From the NCBI GenBank assembly GCA_021106915.1, contig JAIOTH010000013.1, positions 1 through 5,845 of the forward strand: a stretch of 5,845 nt of DNA, given 5' to 3'. Both the position numbers and the translations under genes were made by a program. Below, in pieces: positions 1 to 5,424 of the stretch. The notes below the pieces were generated by a model, which was not told where the DNA came from, did not search any database, and saw nothing but the letters and a program-made list of their open reading frames with translations. Position 1 is the stretch's first letter. Each line of letters begins with the position of its first letter. Source of the stretch: a bacterium (GTDB lineage Bacteria > Patescibacteriota > Patescibacteriia > UBA1558 > S5-K13).

Positions 1-1
1 A

Positions 2-901
2 ATTCAAAGAGCAAATTTTAAAATTTTGGCTGATCCTAATGGGGGATCTAGTATTATTGTCTTGGAAAAATTATTTAAAAAATTAGGAGTTAATGCTAAA
101 ATTGTAAATAATGAGCCAGGAAAATTTGTGCGTTTAGTAGAGCCTAATACAGAATCCCTAGCTTATTTAAGTGATATGATGAAAGGTAGCGATTTTGAAT
201 TTGCTTGCGGATTTGATTGTGATGCTGATCGATCAGAGTTGGTTTTACCTCCAGGATCTGAACTTGAAAAAGAAATGGGAGTGGTTGTTTCTGGTCAGTA
301 TGTATTGTCTTTGGTTTGTGATTCGTATTTAGAAGGGAAAAATGATCAGATTGTAGTGACTAATGATTGTACTTCGGGATTATTAAAAAGAGTTTTAGAT
401 AAATATAAGGTAAATTTAATTGAGGTAGAAGTTGGCGAGATGAATGTTGTGGAAGAAATGGAAAAGCAAAATAGTATTATTGGTGGAGAAGGATCTAATG
501 GTGGGACTATTATTTTTCCAATTAAATGTCGAGATGGAATTATGTCAATTGTATTGATTTTAAAAATGTTGGCAGAAAAAAATAAGTCTTTGGTTGATAT
601 TTTAGAAAATTATCCAAAATATTATTCTAATAGAGTAAAATTAAGTTGTAGTCCAAATCAAGTTGCTAACTTAAAGACAAAATTAGAAGAGTTTTTTGTA
701 AATGAAAATTATAAAATTCAAAAAACAGGGGATATTACTGGTGGTTTAAAAATTATTTTTGATGAAGATTCTTACCTTTGGTTTAGACCATCAAAGACAG
801 AGGCTGGTGCTTTTCGAATTATTTCTGATAGTAATGATCAGAATAAGGTTAAAGAAATATTAGAAAAGGGTATAAAATTATTTAATAAGTTTAAAAATTA
901 A
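2..901 (+). CDS. Phosphohexomutase (GlmM/phosphomannomutase-like), C-terminal part, 5' truncated by window edge
   Basis: This is an alpha-D-phosphohexomutase, a cytosolic enzyme that interconverts hexose 6- and 1-phosphates through a phosphoserine. The frame stays open to the left edge (I-Q-R-A-N-F-K-I precedes the TTG at 26), so the TTG is internal and the true start lies outside. About 150 residues are missing, including domain 1 with the catalytic serine. Numbered from the TTG, visible elements are A-D-P-N-G-G (2-7, start of domain 2), the metal loop D-C-D-A-D-R (64-69) with all three aspartates, V-G-E-M (136-139), the sugar loop G-G-E-G-S-N-G-G (153-160), R-D-G-I (169-172), and the domain 4 phosphate loop R-P-S-K-T-E (254-259). 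The G-G-E-G-x-x-G-G form resembles GlmM-like and archaeal-type phosphohexomutases more than G-E-L-S-G-H types. Substrate (GlcN, Man or Glc phosphate) cannot be settled. It lies 29 nt before a second paralogue and probably shares its transcript. Confidence 0.9.
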   Translation: MQRANFKILADPNGGSSIIVLEKLFKKLGVNAKIVNNEPGKFVRLVEPNTESLAYLSDMMKGSDFEFACGFDCDADRSELVLPPGSELEKEMGVVVSGQYVLSLVCDSYLEGKNDQIVVTNDCTSGLLKRVLDKYKVNLIEVEVGEMNVVEEMEKQNSIIGGEGSNGGTIIFPIKCRDGIMSIVLILKMLAEKNKSLVDILENYPKYYSNRVKLSCSPNQVANLKTKLEEFFVNENYKIQKTGDITGGLKIIFDEDSYLWFRPSKTEAGAFRIISDSNDQNKVKEILEKGIKLFNKFKN

Positions 902-930
902 ATATATTTAATTATTAAAACATAAAACGT

Positions 931-2364
931 ATGAAAATTAATCCATTTGTATTTAGAAATTACGATATTCGAGGGAAGGTCGACGAAGACCTAGATGCTG
1001 AAAAAGTTAAGGCCATCGGAAAAGCCTATGGAACATTTTTAAAGAAAAGAAAAATTAGACAGGCTGTTGTCGGTCGAGATTGTCGTTTGACTGGTTTAGA
1101 ATACCAAAAAGCATTAATGGAGGGGATGACTGAAATGGGAATTGACATTATTGATATTGGCATGGTAATGACGCAAATGGTTTATTATGGGCAATATCGA
1201 TTTCAAACTAACGGTTCAGTAATGGTGACGGCATCACATAATCCATATAATTATAATGGTTTTAAAATTGGGATTGCTTATTCTTTAACTACTGGACCGG
1301 ATGAAGTTCAAGAGATAAGGGAAATTATTGAAAATGATTCCTATGCTGGCTACGAAGAAAAAGGAAAGATAGAAACAGCCGACATTACTGAGGATTATTA
1401 TCATGATGTTTTGAAAAAGATTAAATTAAAAAAGAAGTTTAAAATAGTAATTGATTCTGGACAAGGAACAACTGGAATGTATATTCCAGAAATAATGAGA
1501 CGAGCGGGTTGTGAAGTCATTGGAAAAAATTTAGAGGTTGATGGTCATTTTCCGGTTGGCACTCCTGATCCAACAGCTGAAAGTGTAATGAAAAGAGTAG
1601 CAAAGGTTGTTCTAGAAGAAAAAGCTGATGTTGGTTTTGCTTTTGATGGTGACGGTGATCGGATTGGTTGTGTTGATGAAAATGGAAATATTTTGTGGAA
1701 TGATGTCTTAGTTGCTATCTTTGCTAAAGAAATTTTGGAGAGATTTCCTAAGTCAAAAATAATTTATAATACTTTATGTTCGCAAGTAGTTAAGAAAGTT
1801 GTTAATGAGAATGGTGGTATTCCTATCTTATGGAGAACAGGACACTCTTTTATTAAATCTAAAATATCTGAAGAAAAAGCGGCTTTTGGTGGTGAGCTTT
1901 CTGGACATTTCTTTTTTAATGATAATGCTTATGGTCATGATGATGGTTCTTATGCAGCTCTTAGAGTTTTAGAATATTTATCTGAGAAAGATTTGTCTTT
2001 AAGTCAATTATATCAATCTTTTCCTAAGTTTATTTCTTCTCCAGAAGTCAAAATTGGTTGTCCAGATGATAAAAAACAGGACGTTATCAAAGAATTATCT
2101 ATAAAATTTAAAGCTGATTTTGCAGACGCCAAGATCACTGATGATTCTGTTATTCCTGGAGATGATGGAGTGCGAGCAGACTTTGAAGATGGAATGATGG
2201 TGTTTCGCTATTCTCAGAATGGACCCTACATAACTATTAAATTTGAAGCTAAAGATAAAAAAGTTTATGAAGAGCGTAAAAAATATGTTAGAGAGATGTT
2301 AAAGGGTTATTCAGAGATGATTTGGGAAGATGAACTATGTGTTAATTTAGAAGCATTAGATTAA
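931..2364 (+). CDS. manB: Phosphomannomutase/phosphoglucomutase (complete)
   Basis: This is a complete 477-residue alpha-D-phosphohexomutase of usual family length, predicted to interconvert mannose or glucose 6- and 1-phosphate for GDP-mannose or UDP-glucose synthesis in the cytosol. All four domains are present. They include F-R-x-Y-D-I-R-G near the N-terminus (8-15), the active-site loop T-A-S-H-N-P (100-105) with phosphoserine S102, and the metal loop D-G-D-G-D-R (239-244). They also include R-T-G-H-S-F (302-307), the sugar-specificity loop G-G-E-L-S-G-H (320-326), and a C-terminal phosphate loop around R-Y-S-Q-N-G-P (426-432) after D-D-G-V-R (411-415). The last loop departs from the usual R-x-S-N-T. 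The G-E-L-S-G-H form suits dual PMM/PGM enzymes, so manB is a family-level symbol. The ATG is the first in frame and agrees with the conserved N-terminus; no Shine-Dalgarno precedes it. It sits between another mutase and murI, likely co-transcribed. Confidence 0.93.
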   Translation: MKINPFVFRNYDIRGKVDEDLDAEKVKAIGKAYGTFLKKRKIRQAVVGRDCRLTGLEYQKALMEGMTEMGIDIIDIGMVMTQMVYYGQYRFQTNGSVMVTASHNPYNYNGFKIGIAYSLTTGPDEVQEIREIIENDSYAGYEEKGKIETADITEDYYHDVLKKIKLKKKFKIVIDSGQGTTGMYIPEIMRRAGCEVIGKNLEVDGHFPVGTPDPTAESVMKRVAKVVLEEKADVGFAFDGDGDRIGCVDENGNILWNDVLVAIFAKEILERFPKSKIIYNTLCSQVVKKVVNENGGIPILWRTGHSFIKSKISEEKAAFGGELSGHFFFNDNAYGHDDGSYAALRVLEYLSEKDLSLSQLYQSFPKFISSPEVKIGCPDDKKQDVIKELSIKFKADFADAKITDDSVIPGDDGVRADFEDGMMVFRYSQNGPYITIKFEAKDKKVYEERKKYVREMLKGYSEMIWEDELCVNLEALD

Positions 2365-2419
2365 ATTTTAAATTTTTACACTTTATAGACTTTTTACTTT
2401 ATACTTTTAGCTAAATTTT

Positions 2420-3283
2420 ATGATTGGCATCTTCGATTCCGGCTTAGGTGGTTTAATTGCCTTTCGGGAAATAAAAAAATTATTACCAGATTACTCCTAT
2501 ATTTATTTGGGGGATACTTTGCGTTCTCCTTATGGTAGTCGCAGTCAAGAAGCGATTTATCGATTTACGGAAAAGGCAATAGATTTTTTATTCCAACAAG
2601 GGTGTAGTTTAGTTATTATTGCTTGTAATACAGCTTCGGCAGAAGCTTTACGAAAAATTCAGCAAGATTATCTTCCGAACAACATAAAAGACTCGCCTCA
2701 CTTTGTTGGTGAGGTAGGTAAATTTAAAAATGTCTTAGGTGTTGTTCGTCCTATTGCCGAGGAAGCTATAAATGTTTCTAAAACTAAAAAGATTGCGGTG
2801 GTGGGAACTCGCGCAACGATAACTTCTAATGTTTATGAAAAAGAATTGAATAATTTGTCGAAGACCTTGATGAAGGAAAAGAATAAAGGAGTGAAAGTTT
2901 TTCAAAAAGCTTGTCCTTTGTTAGTTCCTTTAATTGAAGAAGGATGGGATAAGAAACCAGAAACCAAGAAAATCTTAAAAAATTATTTGTGGAAAATAAA
3001 AAATGATAACGTGGATACTTTAATTTTAGGCTGTACTCATTATCCAATTCTGTTAGCAGAATTTAAAAGAATTATGGGAAAAAGAGATCAAGTTTTAGAT
3101 TCTTCAAAAATTATTGCTGAGAAATTAAAGGCTTATCTAGATCGTCACCCAGAGATTGAAATGGAGCTAGATAAAAAGAAAAAAATAAAATATTTAGTGA
3201 CAGATTTAAATGATAATTTTCAGAAGATGTCACAAAAAATATTAAATGAAAAGGTTGAATTTGATTGGGTTAATCTTGATTAG
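2420..3283 (+). CDS. murI: Glutamate racemase
   Basis: Glutamate racemase converts L- to D-glutamate for MurD in peptidoglycan precursor synthesis; it is cytosolic and cofactor-independent, using two cysteines. The 287-residue product shows I-F-D-S-G-L-G-G (4-11), L-G-D-T (30-33), P-Y-G (37-39), the first catalytic cysteine C69 in A-C-N-T-A-S, G-V-V-R-P (107-111), V-V-G-T (127-130), and the second catalytic cysteine C205 in G-C-T-H-Y-P with H207. These are the family's essential residues, so activity is expected. The protein is somewhat longer than the common 260-270. The extra length is mainly a polar segment at about 85-104, before the G-V-V-R-P strand. The ATG abuts the conserved start and no Shine-Dalgarno is seen. 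It follows the mutase by 55 nt and is the last gene before a repeat and terminator. An aspartate racemase is less likely given the full MurI motif set. Confidence 0.95.
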   Translation: MIGIFDSGLGGLIAFREIKKLLPDYSYIYLGDTLRSPYGSRSQEAIYRFTEKAIDFLFQQGCSLVIIACNTASAEALRKIQQDYLPNNIKDSPHFVGEVGKFKNVLGVVRPIAEEAINVSKTKKIAVVGTRATITSNVYEKELNNLSKTLMKEKNKGVKVFQKACPLLVPLIEEGWDKKPETKKILKNYLWKIKNDNVDTLILGCTHYPILLAEFKRIMGKRDQVLDSSKIIAEKLKAYLDRHPEIEMELDKKKKIKYLVTDLNDNFQKMSQKILNEKVEFDWVNLD

Positions 3284-3305
3284 ATTAAGTCAGATTTGAT
3301 TAAAG

Positions 3306-3414
3306 ATTGTTGTCATCCTGAACTTGATTCAGGATCTCAGTCTGTTCAGGATCTCGAGATTCCCTGCCTACCGGCAGGCAGGCGGAGCAAGTCCGGAATG
3401 ACAATTCAGACAAT
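3306..3414. repeat. GC-rich palindromic intergenic repeat (MITE/REP-like)
   Basis: This non-coding element is visibly GC-richer than its surroundings. Its ends form an inverted repeat: TTGTCAT at 3310-3316 against ATGACAA at 3398-3404, with ATTGT/ACAAT just outside. Inside lie a 6-bp hairpin, CCTGAA/TTCAGG (3317-3322/3328-3333), and an 11-bp direct repeat, TTCAGGATCTC, at 3328 and 3345. There is also a perfect 10-bp palindrome, ATCTCGAGAT (3351-3360), and a near-perfect 20-bp palindrome (3363-3382) centred on CCGG. The GTCATCCTGAAC...TTCAGGATCT start resembles dispersed repeats I recall from several bacterial groups. No transposase is present, so any mobility would depend on another element. 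Only one copy lies in the window, so dispersal is inferred. Confidence 0.75.
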
Positions 3415-3433
3415 ATTGATTGTATAAAAATTT

Positions 3434-3464
3434 AACCCAGTCCTTTGTAAGGGGCTGGGTTTTT
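3434..3464 (+). terminator. Rho-independent terminator, probably bidirectional
   Basis: AACCCAGTCC (3434-3443) pairs with GGGCTGGGTT (3452-3461) to form a 10-bp stem with one G-U pair and an 8-nt loop, followed by T's through 3464. It would end the mutase-mutase-murI transcript. On the opposite strand the same hairpin is followed by TAAATTTTTA, so it may also end the small minus-strand gene whose stop codon lies about 20 nt away. It is the only strong hairpin of this kind in the window. Confidence 0.85.
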
Positions 3465-3482
3465 ATAATTATATAATATAAA

Positions 3483-3803
3483 TTAGTATTTAATAGGTGT
3501 TTTGGGTATCTTTGGTAAATTACGAGTAGTAGGATTTTTTTGGTTTTCTTTGGTATTTATTTTAGGGTTAGTAATTTCTTTTTTTTCTGGAACGATATTA
3601 GGCTCTATATCATTAATTTTTTTTATTTGATTTTCAATTTCTGGTTTTGATTTTTGACTAGGATTAATGTTTATAGGGAGGGCACTATTTTCGGCAGAAT
3701 TTTTATTTTTATTAATATAAATAAGATAAATTAATTCACTTAATAAAATTATTGTAATAATTAAAATTAAAATTTTTATTTTTCTTTTTGTATTAGGGTT
3801 CAT
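3483..3803 (-). CDS. Small single-pass membrane protein with Lys/Asn/Pro-rich tail, function unknown
   Basis: I do not recognise this 106-residue product. It has a basic N-terminus (M-N-P-N-T-K-R-K-I-K), one hydrophobic segment at about residues 11-30 rich in Ile and Leu, and then a wholly hydrophilic tail (31-106) rich in Lys, Asn, Pro, Glu and Ile, with no Cys or Trp. By the positive-inside rule the tail should face outward, giving a signal-anchored protein with a probably disordered extension. Supporting a real gene are an open frame of over 100 codons in very AT-rich DNA, the clean split between membrane segment and tail, and a terminator hairpin just past its stop. It converges on murI and diverges from the secreted-protein genes. 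AT-rich DNA favours Lys, Asn and Ile codons by itself, so a chance frame is not excluded. The ATG lacks a Shine-Dalgarno. Confidence 0.6.
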   Translation of the reverse strand: MNPNTKRKIKILILIITIILLSELIYLIYINKNKNSAENSALPININPSQKSKPEIENQIKKINDIEPNIVPEKKEITNPKINTKENQKNPTTRNLPKIPKTPIKY

Positions 3804-3850
3804 TATTTTATATTAATATTCTATTAATATTTTATCACTATAATTTAGTT

Positions 3851-3879
3851 TTTACAATTATGTTTTTTTCCACTATAAT
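3851..3879 (+). promoter_or_regulatory. Sigma70-type promoter, upstream copy
   Basis: TTTACA (3851-3856) and a consensus TATAAT (3874-3879) are separated by exactly 17 nt, close to the ideal housekeeping promoter. Transcription would start near 3886 and give a leader of about 100 nt before the ATG at 3991. The AT-rich background makes TATAAT common, but correct spacing and repetition of the block in the second copy support it. Confidence 0.6.
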
Positions 3880-3930
3880 ATAAGTATTAGATAAAAATTT
3901 AAATAGACATTTTACTATTATATTTTAGCT

Positions 3931-3958
3931 TTTATAATTAGAGTTTTTTCATTATAAT
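3931..3958 (+). promoter_or_regulatory. Sigma70-type promoter, downstream copy
   Basis: TTTATA (3931-3936) and TATAAT (3953-3958) are 16 nt apart, in the second copy of the duplicated segment. The start site would be near 3965, giving a leader of about 25 nt for the secreted-protein gene at 3991. The leader shows no Shine-Dalgarno. The -35 matches consensus at four of six bases. Confidence 0.5.
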
Positions 3959-3990
3959 ATAAGTATAAAAATTCAAATAAAATAAAATTT

Positions 3991-5349
3991 ATGAAATTAT
4001 TAAAATTACGACAACAAAATTTTTTAATCATACTTTCCTGTCTAACTCTGATTTGTTTTACTTTTACTTTTGGTAGCGAGGCTGCAGAATGGGTGGAGCC
4101 ATCAGTTGATCCGCCTAGTGGAAATATTGATCCACCTTTGAATCAAGGTGGAATACCACAGTATAAGAAGGGTTCGCTTATTTTAGGCAGTAATTCTACT
4201 TTAGAAGGAGATTATGATTTGAGGGTAATAGGGATTTCTATATTTGATGGAAGTATTCAAGCTATTGGTGGATTAGAGGTTAATACTAATCCATTGGTTG
4301 TAAATGGGGTTAATTTAAATTTACAAAAAGGAGCAAGCCTAATTGTTAAAGATGGTCAGATAACGATATCTAATTCAGACGATAGTGTTGATGCTATTTT
4401 TTCTAGAGTAACTAATAAAAACAGTAAAGCTGTTTATGGTTTAGATTCTTCTGTTAGTGCTGATTCTAATTCGATTGGTGTTTTTGGACAAACTAGTGTG
4501 GGAACTGGTGTTTATGGTCTAGCTGGAAATGGAAATGGTGTCATTGGTTCGGCTCTTGGTGAAAATGGAATAGGTATTTGGGGTTCAGCCAAAGGAGTTG
4601 CTGGTAGGTTTGATGGTCCAGTTTATTTTAATCCTTATGAAAAAATAGAATCTGTTATTATTGAAGATTCTCATATTTTAGCTCCTTATGGTTTTTCAAC
4701 AGTAGAACCTAAAGATGTTAAAGATGGAGGGGCTTATTATGATAATACTATCGTCACAGACGAGCTTTGTTTAGGTGCTCTTTCTAATGAAGATTATTCA
4801 GTAATTGAAAGTTGTCGTAATATTTGGCCAGGACCTAATGATGAAAATAATTTTATTTGGAATTCTCAAGTGCACCCAGCTTTAGCAGAGGGAGGTTTTC
4901 AAGAAGCAGCAATAAGAATTAAAGGTAATATTAATGATTTAATATATTTTGATAATGAAAATGGCTATGTGGGAATAAATTCTAATAATCCTAGCTCAGA
5001 ATTAGAAGTAGATGGAGATTTATTTGTGATTTCAGATGCGTTTCATATTGGTGGATTCTTAAGTGCTAATAGTATTCTAGTTAATGAACATATAGATATG
5101 CAAGGTAATAAGATAATAAATTTGAAAGATCCTGAGAATGATCAAGAGGCTGCTACTAAGGCTTATGTTGATGCACATACTAGTGAAGAGTCTTTGTATT
5201 GGACTCAAATAGAAAATGATATCAGTTATGATACTGTTGGAAATGTAATGACACCTAATGGATTTGTTATAGCTACTTGTGATGGCAATACAGATAGAGA
5301 CTGTCCAACATCGCCAGTGGATGGTCAAATGTGGTTAGATATGGATTAG
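3991..5349 (+). CDS. Secreted surface protein with GVYG-type repeats and tail-fibre-like motifs
   Basis: A 452-residue exported protein of unknown specific role. Residues 1-31 form a signal peptide: basic K-L-L-K-L-R, a hydrophobic core at 11-27, and likely type I cleavage after S-E-A (29-31). The mature N-terminus has W34-V-E-P, P-P-S-G-N (41-45) and P-P-L-N (48-51), a pattern I recall from Parcubacterial secreted proteins. Residues 147-208 repeat a short Gly-aromatic unit: A-V-Y-G, G-V-F-G, G-V-Y-G, G-V-I-G, G-I-W-G, ending in G-R-F-D-G-P-V, probably a beta-rich stalk. Later come G-Y-V-G-I-N...S-S-E-L-E-V-D-G-D (325-343) and D-M-Q-G-N-K-I-I-N-L (369-378) with A-A-T-K-A-Y-V-D (387-394), both known from phage tail fibres and S74-associated proteins. 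No S74 peptidase domain is present. Cysteines 260, 275, 430 and 438 could form disulphides. The tandem promoters lie just upstream; adhesion is an inference. Confidence 0.82.
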   Translation: MKLLKLRQQNFLIILSCLTLICFTFTFGSEAAEWVEPSVDPPSGNIDPPLNQGGIPQYKKGSLILGSNSTLEGDYDLRVIGISIFDGSIQAIGGLEVNTNPLVVNGVNLNLQKGASLIVKDGQITISNSDDSVDAIFSRVTNKNSKAVYGLDSSVSADSNSIGVFGQTSVGTGVYGLAGNGNGVIGSALGENGIGIWGSAKGVAGRFDGPVYFNPYEKIESVIIEDSHILAPYGFSTVEPKDVKDGGAYYDNTIVTDELCLGALSNEDYSVIESCRNIWPGPNDENNFIWNSQVHPALAEGGFQEAAIRIKGNINDLIYFDNENGYVGINSNNPSSELEVDGDLFVISDAFHIGGFLSANSILVNEHIDMQGNKIINLKDPENDQEAATKAYVDAHTSEESLYWTQIENDISYDTVGNVMTPNGFVIATCDGNTDRDCPTSPVDGQMWLDMD

Positions 5350-5424
5350 GATTAATAGATTATTTATTAGTATAGTTTAAAAATCTATTAAAAATATAAA
5401 TAAATTTTAGATTGTTTGCAGTTT
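5350..5424 (+). other. AT-rich gap between the two secreted-protein genes
   Basis: These 75 nt contain a 9-bp inverted repeat, TAATAGATT (5353-5361) against AATCTATTA (5382-5390), with a 20-nt loop. It has almost no G/C and no following T-run, so it is not a convincing terminator. No well-spaced promoter is visible, so the downstream gene may be read from the tandem promoters upstream of 3991. Confidence 0.35.

Larger units (their letters stand above)
3834..3984 (+). repeat. Two imperfect tandem copies of a promoter-bearing segment
   Basis: The divergent gap holds two similar segments, about 3834-3909 and 3910-3984. They share TATAATATAAGTAT exactly (3874-3887 and 3953-3966, a 79-bp period). 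They also share TTTTA[C/T]AATTA, a run ending in GTTTTTTTC or GTTTTTTC, and TAAAAATT[T/C]AAATA. Small indels and substitutions separate them, so the duplication is not recent. Each copy carries a -10/-35 pair. Confidence 0.75.

Noticed and set aside
26..28. TTG as start of the first gene
   Set aside because: The reading frame is open and conserved upstream to the edge, and the product lacks the N-terminal catalytic domain, so this codon is internal.
2375..2405. Possible promoter directly before murI (TTTACA and TATACT)
   Set aside because: The boxes are 19 nt apart, the start site would leave almost no leader, and the AT-rich gap with its short direct repeat (ACTTTATA twice) makes such matches likely by chance.
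2826..3047. Minus-strand open frame of 73 codons
   Set aside because: It lies wholly inside murI, opposite a region with clear family motifs, and its product has no recognisable feature; it is an antisense shadow.
3306..3414. CRISPR array or riboswitch in the GC-rich intergenic element
   Set aside because: There are no regularly spaced repeats with unique spacers, and the element lies after murI just before the terminator rather than in a 5' leader.
3837..3842. TATAGT on the minus strand as -10 box of the small membrane-protein gene
   Set aside because: No acceptable -35 is found at 16-18 nt, so the promoter of this gene remains unassigned.
4048..4060. Possible lipobox cysteine (C22) in the signal peptide of the repeat protein
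   Set aside because: The residue before the cysteine is Ile, not Gly/Ala/Ser, and it sits inside the hydrophobic core; cleavage after S-E-A fits better.
5077..5328. Minus-strand open frame of 83 codons
   Set aside because: It is antisense to the conserved tail-fibre-like part of the secreted-protein gene and has no start signal or recognisable domain.
3991..5349. Prophage remnant, because of tail-fibre-like motifs
   Set aside because: The protein has a signal peptide and its neighbours are cell-wall metabolism and other secreted proteins; no phage structural, integrase or lysis gene is visible.
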